This document shows, in pieces, positions 36,494-45,322 of a stretch of DNA of 64,000 nucleotides. A program made the position numbers and the translations under genes. Source of the DNA: Terribacillus aidingensis (GTDB lineage: Bacteria; Bacillota; Bacilli; Bacillales; Amphibacillaceae); assembly GCF_900215625.1 (NCBI RefSeq), contig NZ_OBEK01000001.1, positions 620,001 through 684,000 on the forward strand, in the 5' to 3' direction. The notes under the pieces are model-generated. The model did not search any database and was not told where the DNA came from. It saw nothing but the letters and a program-made list of their open reading frames with translations. The first letter of the stretch is position 1; each line of letters opens with the position of its first letter.

Positions 36494-36512
36494 TTCATAC
36501 TGTTACCAACAA
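36494..36512 (+). promoter_or_regulatory. Motif before spoIIR shared with ywmB
   Basis: TTCATACTGTTACCAACAA lies 22 nt before the spoIIR start. The region before ywmB (55348-55366) carries TTCATACTGTTCCTAACAA at 24 nt. CATACTG resembles a forespore sigma-G/sigma-F -10; here the -35 candidate (GTTTA, 17 nt upstream) is poor. Confidence 0.4.
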
Positions 36513-36534
36513 CCAAAAGAAAAGAGGTTACCGT

Positions 36535-37161
36535 ATGAAGAAGCTTTTATTATCCCTATTCGCAATCGTCCTTTTATTTTTATATATCTTTTATCCGGGA
36601 ACAAATACGGAAGCGCAGGTAAGCAATAATTCGCAGGCAGTAAAGCAAATTCCGGATGAAGCAATCCGGCTTCGTATTTTGGCCAATAGTGATTCAGAAG
36701 CAGATCAGCAGCTGAAGCGTTTGATTCGGGATGAAGTCAACAAACAAATTAACGAGTGGGTACAGGATATTTCGGATATTGAAGAAGCACGGAAAATAAT
36801 TGAAGATCAACTTCCAGAGATTAAGAAAACCGTCGCACACGTGCTGAATGAGCAAGGAAAGAGCCAGGAATTTAACGTGAAATATAGTGAGAATATATCA
36901 TTTCCAGCGAAGCTTTACGGATCTTACTTGTACCCGGCAGGGCAGTATGAAGCTGTCTTGATTACACTCGGGGAAGGTGAAGGGGAGAACTGGTGGTGTG
37001 TATTGTTTCCGCCGTTGTGTTTCTTAGATTTTTCCAGCGGGACGAGTGTGGCAGAAGCAGAGACAAATGCTGATGCAGAACCAATCGATATTGCAGCAGA
37101 AGAACCGCCAAAAGAGGAAAAACCAAAAGTGAAGTTCTTTCTATTGGAATGGTTCAGCTAG
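36535..37161 (+). CDS. spoIIR: Stage II sporulation protein R
   Basis: SpoIIR is made in the forespore under sigma-F, exported to the intermembrane space, and triggers SpoIIGA to process pro-sigma-E in the mother cell. The 208-residue product has an N-terminal hydrophobic signal/anchor (LLLSLFAIVLLFLYIFY), then QIPDEAIRLRILANSDSEADQQLKRLIRDEV, the family's core signature, FPAKLYGSYLYPAGQYEAVLI and GEGENWWCVLFPPLCFLD. The C-terminal part is a Pro/Glu-rich linker ending VKFFLLEWFS. RBS AAAGAGGTTA is present. It follows prmC as in B. subtilis. Confidence 0.96.
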   Translation: MKKLLLSLFAIVLLFLYIFYPGTNTEAQVSNNSQAVKQIPDEAIRLRILANSDSEADQQLKRLIRDEVNKQINEWVQDISDIEEARKIIEDQLPEIKKTVAHVLNEQGKSQEFNVKYSENISFPAKLYGSYLYPAGQYEAVLITLGEGEGENWWCVLFPPLCFLDFSSGTSVAEAETNADAEPIDIAAEEPPKEEKPKVKFFLLEWFS

Positions 37162-37224
37162 AATCATATCTTGTTCCTCCTGGTCATATAATCTATTAAC
37201 TAGAATCTGACAGGAGGAATGAGC

Positions 37225-37593
37225 ATGCAGTTGATACCGGCTCAAGCATTCGAGCTGACGGAATTGGAAGCTTTTTTTGGAGACAGTCTGCCGCGCTGGG
37301 AACAAGAGCAGCAGAAATTATATGAAGAAGGTTACGTTTTGGAAACGAATGATGGGTGGCGTGCTTTTTTCTGTTTGGAACAAGATGAACAGGCATTGCG
37401 TGTCCATTCCATGTATGTAAAGCCGCCGGCAAACGGCACCGTCATATTAGCGTGTATGGAACTTGCTAGTATGGAAGCAAGACGCCGTGATGCAAGCCAT
37501 CTGCGGCTTATCAGCCATCATGAAACGCTGGATCAGCTCATTTCGCTGTATGGTTTTGAAGCGAAGCAAGGCTGGTGGGAGAAGACGCTCTGA
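37225..37593 (+). CDS. Short GNAT-like protein at the ywlB position
   Basis: The 122-residue product has a predicted mixed alpha/beta pattern ending in ASMEARRRDASHLRLISHHE and LISLYGFEAKQGWWEKTL, which resembles the last half of a GNAT acetyltransferase fold. The acetyl-CoA loop (Q/RxxGxG/A) is not clear, with KPPANGTVILACME in its place. By position between spoIIR and ywlC it corresponds to B. subtilis ywlB, a predicted N-acetyltransferase. The start is ATG 37225, 7 nt after AGGAGG; the in-frame ATG two codons earlier is too close to the RBS. Activity is uncertain. Confidence 0.7.
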   Translation: MQLIPAQAFELTELEAFFGDSLPRWEQEQQKLYEEGYVLETNDGWRAFFCLEQDEQALRVHSMYVKPPANGTVILACMELASMEARRRDASHLRLISHHETLDQLISLYGFEAKQGWWEKTL

Positions 37594-37662
37594 CATTGGG
37601 GAATCACTTTCTCTGTGGTATCATAGCTCATAGTGATATACATGAGAAGGAGTATCTGATCC

Positions 37663-38682
37663 ATGATGGAAACGAAGCATTGGACTGTGTCAGAGCAGTC
37701 TTTGAATAAACAAGCAATGAGCGAAGCTGCCGTTCTTCTTAAACAAGGGGAAGCTGTCGCTTTCCCAACCGAGACTGTGTATGGTCTTGGGGCAGACGCA
37801 ACAAACGAAAAAGCTGTCAGGAAGATATTCGAAGCCAAAGGACGGCCTTCCGATAATCCGCTTATCGTTCATGTGGCGAATACAAATCAGCTGGAGGATC
37901 TTGTTGAAGAGGTTCCAGATGTGGCACATAAACTTTTGGAGGCATTCAGCCCTGGTCCGCTGACACTTATCTTAAAAAGTAAAGGAACTGTGGCACCAAA
38001 TGTCAGTGCCGGTCTTGATTCAATTGGTATTCGCATACCGAGCCATCCAGTAGGGTTGCGACTGTTAGAGGAAGCGGCTATTCCGATTGCTGCTCCAAGT
38101 GCGAATATATCGGGGCGGCCGAGCCCAACCAGAGCAGAGCATGTTGTGCACGACCTGGATGGACGTATTGCCGGCATTATGGATGGCGGACCAACAGGCA
38201 TTGGCTTAGAGTCTACCGTATTAGATTGTACCGAGGCTGTACCAGTCATTTTACGGCCAGGCGGTGTTACGGCAGAAGCAATCCAAAGAGTAATCGGGAC
38301 AGTGATGATTGACCCAGGCCTGGCGGGGGAGCAGAAGGAAAAACCCAAAGCGCCAGGTATGAAATATACGCATTATGCCCCGGAAGCGCCGCTGTACTTA
38401 GTGAAAGAAAATATGCAGCAGCAAGCGGACAAGCTTGCAGAAGCCGGAGAAAAGGTCGGCATCATTGCCACAGAAGAACTGGCAGCAACGCTGGACAGTG
38501 AGCGGATTCAAATTTGCGGCACGAGGAAGAATCTCGCTACTGTAGCAGAGCATTTATATGATGCATTGCGACATTTCAAAAAATCAGATGTATCCGTCAT
38601 TTTATGTGAAAGCTTTTCAAAGCAAGATGTCGGAGCTGCCATCATGAACCGGCTGGAAAAGGCAGCGACAGGCGTTATGTAA
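37663..38682 (+). CDS. ywlC: L-threonylcarbamoyladenylate synthase (YwlC)
   Basis: This Sua5/YrdC/YciO enzyme makes threonylcarbamoyl-AMP from threonine, bicarbonate and ATP for the t6A37 modification of ANN-decoding tRNAs. The 339-residue protein has the YrdC domain (VAFPTETVYGLGADATNEKAV, KGRPSDNPLIVHV, IPIAAPSANISGRPSPT) and the C-terminal Sua5 domain from about residue 220 after the APGMKYTHYAPEAPLYLV linker. RBS GAAGGAG lies about 10 nt upstream of paired ATG codons. A terminator follows. Confidence 0.96.
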   Translation: MMETKHWTVSEQSLNKQAMSEAAVLLKQGEAVAFPTETVYGLGADATNEKAVRKIFEAKGRPSDNPLIVHVANTNQLEDLVEEVPDVAHKLLEAFSPGPLTLILKSKGTVAPNVSAGLDSIGIRIPSHPVGLRLLEEAAIPIAAPSANISGRPSPTRAEHVVHDLDGRIAGIMDGGPTGIGLESTVLDCTEAVPVILRPGGVTAEAIQRVIGTVMIDPGLAGEQKEKPKAPGMKYTHYAPEAPLYLVKENMQQQADKLAEAGEKVGIIATEELAATLDSERIQICGTRKNLATVAEHLYDALRHFKKSDVSVILCESFSKQDVGAAIMNRLEKAATGVM

Positions 38683-38687
38683 GCAGG

Positions 38688-38719
38688 GAGACGTATCAAT
38701 TAGGTACGTCTCTTTTTTA
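38688..38719 (+). terminator. Terminator of ywlC
   Basis: GAGACGTA pairs with TACGTCTC around a 9-nt loop, followed by six T's. Confidence 0.9.
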
Positions 38720-38842
38720 TTACCAAGTATAAATTCAGACAGATTCACTTGTTAGACAAGTTGCATATATCGAAGCATGTAAGATTGTCTTTCCTGTTGT
38801 ATACTAATGCTAGCACCATTTTAAAAGCAAGGAGAATTCTCG

Positions 38843-39448
38843 ATGAAATTACTATTCGTTTGTACCGGCAACACATGCAGAAGCCCAATGGCTGAAGCGC
38901 TTGTGCGGAAGCGGCTTCCGCAGGTGGAAGTACAATCTGCGGGGATTTTTGCCAGCGACGGTTCAGCTGCTTCTCACCAGGCGGTAACTGTTATGGAAGA
39001 AGCCGGCGTTTTGTTCGCTCACCAATCCAAGCCTGTTACAAAAGAGCGAGTGGAGTGGGCTGATTTGATTCTGACAATGACAGAACAACATAAACAGCTG
39101 CTGCTGGAACAATACCCACACACTGCTGGCAAGCTTTATACGTTGCCTGAATTCACTGCAGAGGATGCAGGTGCATCCTGGAAGCTGCTGCAAGAAGCAT
39201 ATGCGGATTTAGAAACAAAGCGCGTCCGCTTTGCAAGCGGCTATCAAGGTGATCCGAACCGATTCCAAAGCGAATTTATGCAAGCGCATGAGCGAGAAGT
39301 CGCACATATCCGGGAGCTGGAAGCTGCAATGCCCGCTACAGATATTATGGACCCATTTGGTCGCTCGGTTGATGTGTATCGAGAAACCTTGAAGGAATTG
39401 GAATTCTATGTTGATAAATTGGCAGAAAAGATTCACAATGAGAAGTAG
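38843..39448 (+). CDS. ywlE: YwlE-like protein-arginine/low-MW phosphatase with an insertion
   Basis: The N-terminal MKLLFVCTGNTCRSPMAEAL is the low-molecular-weight phosphatase P-loop with the Thr that marks protein-arginine phosphatases (YwlE), which reverse McsB arginine phosphorylation. The general acid is in ATDIMDPFGRSVDVYRET. At 201 residues it is about 50 longer than B. subtilis YwlE; the extra part lies between about residues 105 and 160, before the DPFG loop, and is mostly helical and charged. RBS AAGGAGAAT lies about 8 nt before the ATG. B. subtilis has mntP upstream of ywlE; it is absent here. The gene heads a probable operon with the chemoreceptor, rpiB and ywlG. Confidence 0.9.
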   Translation: MKLLFVCTGNTCRSPMAEALVRKRLPQVEVQSAGIFASDGSAASHQAVTVMEEAGVLFAHQSKPVTKERVEWADLILTMTEQHKQLLLEQYPHTAGKLYTLPEFTAEDAGASWKLLQEAYADLETKRVRFASGYQGDPNRFQSEFMQAHEREVAHIRELEAAMPATDIMDPFGRSVDVYRETLKELEFYVDKLAEKIHNEK

Positions 39449-39497
39449 GTAAAAAGACTCTCATACCAAAATATCAGCATGGAGGCTGGATTATGTC

Positions 39498-40874
39498 ATG
39501 AAAAGCTTTAGCTTGCGTTTCAAACTGGCGATTTTCGCTACAGTTCTTGCACTGGTCACGTATAGCGTGAGTGCCCTATTCATTTATATTGTACACCCCT
39601 TTGTGCAGCAGTATTGGAATGTCGATGCAGCCGTACTTGTACTTCTCACGCTATTACTAGGTGTGTTGTGGACCGGGATTCTAGCTTTTACTGCAGCCCG
39701 TTTCATTACAAAACCGTTAAAAGATTTAGAGGCTGTCGCGACCAAAGCGGCTGATGGCAGCTTGGAAGGCGAATGGGAAGCAGTTCCTTCCAATGATGAG
39801 ATTGGAGCACTTTCACGCGCTTTCCAACAAATGATGCACAATCTCAAATCAATGATCAGTGATATAGATGCAAATGCAAAAGCAAATGACCAGTACGCCA
39901 AAGAAATCCAGGCCGAGACAATGACGGCATCGGAAAAAGTGATTGAGATTGACGGGATTATGCAGACAATGGCCGAAGGAGCGCAATCAACCTCAGGCGC
40001 TGTCGGCAAGATCGTCCGGTCGCTCGATAACGCAACAGCTATGTCAGAAGAAGTTCGCAGAAAGACAGATCAAGCGCAGAATCTTTCCAATGGCATGGTT
40101 GGCAAATTGCACAGTTCCCAATCCGTTGTGATGGAACTAGTAGAAGGTATGCAGCGTATTTCAGAAAAACAGGAGCATTCAATTGGGAATGTAAAGCAGC
40201 TCGAAAAGAATGCTTCAGAAATTGAACAAATCATCCGTCTCGTCAGCGACATAGCGGAACAGACGAACCTGTTAGCGCTCAATGCTTCGATTGAAGCAGC
40301 TCGAGCTGGAGAACAGGGAAAAGGTTTTGCGGTAGTAGCCGACGAAGTACGGAAGCTTGCTGATGAAAGCAGACAGGCTGCCCAAGATATTACAGTGAAC
40401 ATCAAGGAAATTCAGTCAAACATCGGTCAAGTTGTAACGGAAATTGACGAACAGCAGGCGCAGGCGCGAAACGAAGCAGAAAAAGGTTCTGAGAGCAGTG
40501 TTGTCATGGAAGAGATGACAGCTGCTATTGGACAAGTTGTTTCTTCGATCGAGGAAATTGGCAAGCTCACACAGCAGCAAAAAGAAGAAATTGCTTCAGT
40601 AACAGGTCAGTCTAAAGATGTAGCAGAGCTTGCGGAAGAGGCATCAGCCGGTGCGCAGGAAGTAAGTGCGTCTGTACAGGAGCAAGCGTCTGTTATGCAT
40701 AATCTGGAGAACTTGGCCGCATCACTTGAAGAACAAGCGGGTACGCTCAGAAAACAGTTAAAGCAATTCCAATTTACACAACAAACTTCCGTGCATCATG
40801 CGGAATTCGGAAGGAAGGATGAAAAAAATGAAAGTAATTCTAACATCAGACCACGGTGGAGTAAATCTTCGTAA
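39498..40874 (+). CDS. Methyl-accepting chemotaxis-type protein without an extracellular sensor
   Basis: The 458-residue protein has two membrane helices close together (about residues 10-33 and 43-64) with only a short outside loop, a HAMP domain ([20 protein letters not shown]), and a cytoplasmic signalling domain with the conserved hairpin tip [23 protein letters not shown]. With no periplasmic sensing domain, its stimulus would be intracellular, membrane-borne, or none. The start ATG 39498 lies 17 nt after GGAGGC, so a slightly different start is possible. Its last 47 nt overlap the start of rpiB in another frame. It separates ywlE from rpiB, which are adjacent in B. subtilis. Confidence 0.88.
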   Translation: MKSFSLRFKLAIFATVLALVTYSVSALFIYIVHPFVQQYWNVDAAVLVLLTLLLGVLWTGILAFTAARFITKPLKDLEAVATKAADGSLEGEWEAVPSNDEIGALSRAFQQMMHNLKSMISDIDANAKANDQYAKEIQAETMTASEKVIEIDGIMQTMAEGAQSTSGAVGKIVRSLDNATAMSEEVRRKTDQAQNLSNGMVGKLHSSQSVVMELVEGMQRISEKQEHSIGNVKQLEKNASEIEQIIRLVSDIAEQTNLLALNASIEAARAGEQGKGFAVVADEVRKLADESRQAAQDITVNIKEIQSNIGQVVTEIDEQQAQARNEAEKGSESSVVMEEMTAAIGQVVSSIEEIGKLTQQQKEEIASVTGQSKDVAELAEEASAGAQEVSASVQEQASVMHNLENLAASLEEQAGTLRKQLKQFQFTQQTSVHHAEFGRKDEKNESNSNIRPRWSKSS

Positions 40875-41268
40875 AGAAATTGCAGATCTTCTGACAGAAC
40901 TAGGTGTGGAGTTTATCGATACAGGCTGTGATTGTGAAGGTTCCGTTGATTACCCGGATTACGGCATTCCAGCTGCTGAGAGAGTAGCTAATGGCGAATT
41001 CGATCGCGCTATTCTAATTTGCGGTACAGGTATTGGTATGAGTATTTCGGCAAATAAAGTACCTGGTATTCGTGCAGCGCTTGTACATGATGTATTCAGT
41101 GCTAAAGCAACACGGGAGCACAATGATTCAAATGTGTTGGCAATGGGAGAACGTGTTATTGGAGCTGGTTTGGCTCGCGAAATCGTTCAAACGTGGATTG
41201 GCACAGACTTTACAGCTGGGCGTCATCAAAACCGAGTAAACAAAATTACAGATTACGAAAACAAGTAA
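40828..41268 (+). CDS. rpiB: Ribose-5-phosphate isomerase B
   Basis: RpiB interconverts ribose-5-phosphate and ribulose-5-phosphate. The 146-residue protein reads [18 protein letters not shown], then [18 protein letters not shown], then [24 protein letters not shown] with the active-site Cys, then [22 protein letters not shown]. The start is set at ATG 40828, 9 nt after GGAAGG; upstream in-frame ATGs (40798, 40819) would add residues absent from the family or sit on the RBS. It begins inside the chemoreceptor gene. Confidence 0.95.
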   Translation: MKVILTSDHGGVNLRKEIADLLTELGVEFIDTGCDCEGSVDYPDYGIPAAERVANGEFDRAILICGTGIGMSISANKVPGIRAALVHDVFSAKATREHNDSNVLAMGERVIGAGLAREIVQTWIGTDFTAGRHQNRVNKITDYENK

Positions 41269-41284
41269 GAAAAGAAGGGTGTAC

Positions 41285-41824
41285 ATGAAAGCAATTGCAG
41301 ATCATATGAAATCCGTTGTTCAGGAGCTGGCCTCTTGTGGACACTTGCACGCTGGAGATTTGTTTTTGATTGGCTGTTCAACAAGCGAAGTGGCTGGAGA
41401 AAGAATCGGCAGCGCCGGGAATATGGAAATTGCCAATCTTCTTTTCCAGCAGCTGGAATGGCTCGGAAAAGAAACAAATATAAATCTCGTATTTCAGTGC
41501 TGTGAACACTTAAATCGTGCTATTGTAGTAGAGAAGCAAATCAGTCGGCAATACGGTTTGACCGAAGTTTCCGCGATACCTGTTGCAAAAGCCGGAGGTT
41601 CTATGGCTGCGTACGCCTACGAGCAGTTCCAGGATCCGGTGTTGGTTGAAGACATCCAGGCACATGCCGGAATTGATATCGGAGAGACGATGATTGGAAT
41701 GCATTTGAAGTCTGTTGCAGTGCCTTTTCGATTACAGCAGCGATTCATTGGCGGTGCCCGGGTCAATACAGCTTACACAAGACCTAAACTGATCGGCGGC
41801 GTAAGAGCTGTGTACCCTGACTAA
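41285..41824 (+). CDS. ywlG: YwlG-family protein (TIGR01440)
   Basis: The 179-residue protein matches the conserved Firmicutes YwlG family, with [20 protein letters not shown] near the N-terminus, [17 protein letters not shown] and [18 protein letters not shown]-type segments in the middle, and [20 protein letters not shown] near the end. Function unknown. ATG 41285 is preferred, about 5 nt after AGAAGGG; GTG 41279 overlaps the RBS. It lies between rpiB and glyA as in B. subtilis. Confidence 0.9.
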   Translation: MKAIADHMKSVVQELASCGHLHAGDLFLIGCSTSEVAGERIGSAGNMEIANLLFQQLEWLGKETNINLVFQCCEHLNRAIVVEKQISRQYGLTEVSAIPVAKAGGSMAAYAYEQFQDPVLVEDIQAHAGIDIGETMIGMHLKSVAVPFRLQQRFIGGARVNTAYTRPKLIGGVRAVYPD

Positions 41825-41870
41825 CACCGGCTACGACATACATCAACCATACACGAGGAGGCATGTTTCG

Positions 41871-43106
41871 ATGAAACATATTCAAGCGAATGATCCAGAA
41901 CTATTTAAAGCTATGGAAGACGAAAGAGGGCGCCAGCACGATAAAATCGAGCTGATCGCATCTGAAAACTTCGTATCACAGGCTGTGATGGAAGCGCAAG
42001 GCTCCGTACTAACGAACAAATACGCGGAAGGCTATCCGGGCCGCCGGTACTATGGCGGTTGTGAATATGTTGATGTAGCAGAAAATTTGGCAATCAGCCG
42101 AGCGAAGGAAATTTTCGGAGCAGAGCATGTCAACGTACAGCCGCACTCTGGTGCACAAGCAAACATGGCTGTTTATTTCGCCTTTTTGGAACCAGGCGAT
42201 ACAGTACTTGGCATGAACCTCAGTCACGGCGGTCATCTGACACACGGCAGCCCGGTGAACTTCAGCGGTAAGCTGTATAACTTCACTGAGTACGGTGTAG
42301 ATCAGGAAACAGAGCAGCTGGACTACGAAGCAGTTCGCGCTAAAGCACTTGAAGTAAAGCCAAAAATGATTGTAGCTGGCGCAAGTGCTTATCCGCGTGC
42401 AATTGATTTTGCGAAATTCCGTGAGATTGCAGATGAAGTCGGTGCCTACCTTATGGTTGATATGGCACATATCGCGGGTCTAGTTGCTGCTGGTGCGCAC
42501 GCAACACCAGTTCCTTATGCAGATGTTGTAACGACAACAACACATAAGACATTGCGCGGACCTCGCGGCGGTATGATCCTTACAAAAGAGAAATACGCGA
42601 AGCAAATCGACAAAGCTGTCTTCCCAGCTATGCAGGGCGGTCCATTGATGCATGTTATCGCAGCAAAAGCGGTGAGCTTTAAAGAAATCCTCGACAACGA
42701 TTTTGAAGCATATGCACAGCAAATCGTTGAAAATGCGCAGCGTCTTGCGGAAGGTTTAACAAAAGAAGGCGTGCGTCTTGTTTCTGGCGGAACAGATAAT
42801 CACTTGCTTCTTTTGGATGTTAGCAAACTTGGTCTTACTGGCAAAGATGCAGAGCATGCCTTAGATGAAGTGGGCGTCACAACGAACAAAAACACGATTC
42901 CATTTGACCAAGAAGGACCATTCATTACAAGCGGTGTCCGCATCGGGACAGCAGCAGTTACGACACGCGGCTTTAAGCTTGAAGAAATGGATGAGCTCGC
43001 CAGCATTATTGCAGATACATTAAAACACCATGAAGATGCTGCAAAACTAGAAGAAGTAAAAGACCGTGTCAAAACATTGGCCGATCGCTTCCCGCTTTAT
43101 AAGTAA
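41871..43106 (+). CDS. glyA: Serine hydroxymethyltransferase
   Basis: GlyA is the PLP enzyme that converts serine and tetrahydrofolate to glycine and methylene-tetrahydrofolate. The 411-residue protein has [53 protein letters not shown] and the PLP-lysine in [28 protein letters not shown] lies about 8 nt before the ATG. It ends the ywlE-to-glyA run, though a separate promoter cannot be excluded; no purine operator was recognised. Confidence 0.98.
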   Translation: MKHIQANDPELFKAMEDERGRQHDKIELIASENFVSQAVMEAQGSVLTNKYAEGYPGRRYYGGCEYVDVAENLAISRAKEIFGAEHVNVQPHSGAQANMAVYFAFLEPGDTVLGMNLSHGGHLTHGSPVNFSGKLYNFTEYGVDQETEQLDYEAVRAKALEVKPKMIVAGASAYPRAIDFAKFREIADEVGAYLMVDMAHIAGLVAAGAHATPVPYADVVTTTTHKTLRGPRGGMILTKEKYAKQIDKAVFPAMQGGPLMHVIAAKAVSFKEILDNDFEAYAQQIVENAQRLAEGLTKEGVRLVSGGTDNHLLLLDVSKLGLTGKDAEHALDEVGVTTNKNTIPFDQEGPFITSGVRIGTAAVTTRGFKLEEMDELASIIADTLKHHEDAAKLEEVKDRVKTLADRFPLYK

Positions 43107-43162
43107 GATAAGAATAGACTGAAGCAGCAGTCTTATCTGCACTAATTAATACCATCTAAGAG

Positions 43163-43207
43163 CATCCAAAAAGTTAGCGTAATACTTAACTTTTTGGATG
43201 TTTTTTT
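43163..43207 (+). terminator. Terminator of glyA
   Basis: CATCCAAAAAGTTA pairs with TAACTTTTTGGATG, followed by T's. The preceding flank GCACTAATTAATA resembles the flanks after pta and fba. The rest of the 378-bp gap to upp (43208-43484) shows no gene or clear promoter. Confidence 0.88.
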
Positions 43208-43484
43208 ATGATTCTAAAGCTGAAGTTTGAAAAGATATATGAGAGGATGCTTTTGCTAGTTAAGAGAGCTAAACAAAGCTCGGACTTTTTAGTCTGGTCT
43301 AAAACTGCATTAGAATCGGAAGCATTGACTAGCGTAGGCGGAATACGGGAGAATAACCGTTCTCTCATCTGTCTTTCTTATCTATTAAACAGTTTCTTCT
43401 GCTTTACTTTGTCCCTCTTTTCTTTTGCTTTTATCTTCTGTATACTAGTAAAGATTTGAATATTTTTAGAGGGAGTGTTCGGGA

Positions 43485-44114
43485 ATGAGTAATGTTTTTG
43501 TTTTAGACCATCCATTAATTCAGCATAAGCTTACGTACATACGTGATAAGAATACAGGTACGAAGGAATTCCGTGAATTGGTTGATGAGGTCGCGGCGCT
43601 AATGGCGTTTGAGATTACAAGGGATCTGCCGATGGAAGAAACAACAATCCAGACACCTGTCGTAGAAACGAAAACGAAAGTACTTGCTGGGAAAAAGATT
43701 GGACTTGTGCCTATCTTGCGTGCTGGTCTAGGTATGACAGAAGGTATCCTGCGTCTAATTCCTGCAGCGCGTGTTGGCCATGTCGGCATGTACCGTGATC
43801 CAGAGACGATGCAGCCGGTGGAGTACTACATCAAGCTCCCTTCTGATATTGAAGAACGTGAATTGATTGTCATTGATCCAATGCTTGCGACAGGCGGATC
43901 TGCGAATGATGCAATTCATTCCTTGAAAAAGCGCGGTGCGAAACAAATTCGCTTGATGTGCCTGATTGCTGCACCTGAGGGTGTAGAAGTGATTCAGAAA
44001 GAACATCCAGATGTAGATATTTATTTGGCTGCTATGGATGAGAAGCTTGATGATCATGGCTATATCGTTCCAGGTCTAGGAGATGCTGGGGACCGTTTGT
44101 ATGGTACCAAATAA
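43485..44114 (+). CDS. upp: Uracil phosphoribosyltransferase
   Basis: Upp salvages uracil to UMP with PRPP. The 209-residue protein shows [60 protein letters not shown], the PRPP-binding [16 protein letters not shown] and the uracil-binding [19 protein letters not shown] end. RBS GAGGGAGTG is present. Its last 14 nt overlap the start of the following epimerase gene. Confidence 0.98.
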   Translation: MSNVFVLDHPLIQHKLTYIRDKNTGTKEFRELVDEVAALMAFEITRDLPMEETTIQTPVVETKTKVLAGKKIGLVPILRAGLGMTEGILRLIPAARVGHVGMYRDPETMQPVEYYIKLPSDIEERELIVIDPMLATGGSANDAIHSLKKRGAKQIRLMCLIAAPEGVEVIQKEHPDVDIYLAAMDEKLDDHGYIVPGLGDAGDRLYGTK

Positions 44115-45255
44115 AAAGAAAGTGATGCTCGTCTTCGGGACACGTCCTGAAGCGGTCAAGATGGCGCCGCTCGTGCTGGAGCTGCAAAAACGGACGGAGC
44201 AATTCGACACAATTGTCACGGTTACGGCGCAGCAGCGAGAGATGCTCGATCAAGTACTTACTATATTCGGCATTACACCTGATTATGATTTGAATATTAT
44301 GAAAGCCCGTCAGAGCCTCACGCATATCACAACAAAAGTGATGGCAGGATTGGATGAGCTTTATCAGGAGGTTAAGCCGGATATCGTGCTCGTCCATGGT
44401 GATACAACGACAAGTTTTGCAGCTTCGCTTGCGGCATACTATAACCAGATTCCGGTTGGACATGTGGAAGCAGGGTTGCGTACGTGGAATAAGTATTCGC
44501 CGTTCCCTGAAGAGCTCAACCGGCAGCTGACAGGTGTCATCGCTGATTTGCACTTTTCACCAACTGACCAGGCGCGTCAGAATCTGCTTGATGAAGGTAA
44601 GAAAACAGAATCAATAACTGTGACAGGGAATACAGCAATTGATGCTATGTCGACGACTGTAGATGCTCGTTATGAGCATCCAATTTTGGAACAAGCTGCT
44701 GGAAAGCGTTTAGTGCTTGTAACGGCACACCGGCGAGAAAATCTTGGCGACAACATGGAGCATATGTTTACTGCCATCAGACGAATCGCAGATGCACATC
44801 CGGATACAATGATTGTTTATCCTGTTCATCTTAATCCAGCCGTTCGTGATATAGCGAATCGAATCTTAGGTAATCATGAACGGATTCAGCTGATTGAACC
44901 ACTCGGGTTAATTGATTTTCATAATTTTGCTTCCCGTTCTTACTTGATATTAACGGACTCGGGCGGCGTCCAAGAAGAAGCTCCTTCTTTAGGAGTGCCT
45001 GTTCTGGTGCTGCGTGATACAACAGAGCGGCCGGAAGGTATCCAGGCAGGGACATTGAAACTTGCCGGAACCGATGAAGATAATATCTTTAAAATGGCAG
45101 ATCACCTGCTGCGTGATGGGGAAGCACACGAAGCGATGGCGAAAGCATCAAACCCATACGGAGATGGACATGCTTCCGTTCGCATTGCAGTGTATCTTCA
45201 ATATTATTTCGGATTCCAGACGGAACCGCCTGCTTTTTTTAAACCAGCTGATTAA
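44101..45255 (+). CDS. mnaA: Non-hydrolysing UDP-N-acetylglucosamine 2-epimerase
   Basis: This enzyme interconverts UDP-GlcNAc and UDP-ManNAc, supplying linkage units for teichoic acid or other wall polysaccharides. The 384-residue product has [68 protein letters not shown] and [20 protein letters not shown], the complete WecB/MnaA set. The start is ATG 44101, with GGGGA 7 nt upstream, overlapping upp by 14 nt. The upp-epimerase pair is known in other Bacillaceae. The stop lies inside the terminator stem. Confidence 0.95.
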   Translation: MVPNKKKVMLVFGTRPEAVKMAPLVLELQKRTEQFDTIVTVTAQQREMLDQVLTIFGITPDYDLNIMKARQSLTHITTKVMAGLDELYQEVKPDIVLVHGDTTTSFAASLAAYYNQIPVGHVEAGLRTWNKYSPFPEELNRQLTGVIADLHFSPTDQARQNLLDEGKKTESITVTGNTAIDAMSTTVDARYEHPILEQAAGKRLVLVTAHRRENLGDNMEHMFTAIRRIADAHPDTMIVYPVHLNPAVRDIANRILGNHERIQLIEPLGLIDFHNFASRSYLILTDSGGVQEEAPSLGVPVLVLRDTTERPEGIQAGTLKLAGTDEDNIFKMADHLLRDGEAHEAMAKASNPYGDGHASVRIAVYLQYYFGFQTEPPAFFKPAD

Positions 45256-45271
45256 TGTCAGCTGGTTTTTT
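45241..45271 (+). terminator. Terminator of upp-mnaA
   Basis: AAACCAGCTGA pairs with TCAGCTGGTTT around a 6-nt loop, followed by T's; the 5' arm includes the epimerase stop. Confidence 0.92.
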
Positions 45272-45322
45272 GTATAGGGGATTCTTTCTCGTGCATGCTA
45301 ATGGCACAAAGGGGGAGAGCCT

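Noticed and set aside
43208-43459. 83-codon plus-strand frame between glyA and upp
   Set aside because: It starts inside the T-run of the glyA terminator, has no Shine-Dalgarno, and overlaps an equally long minus-strand frame. Composition is not protein-like.
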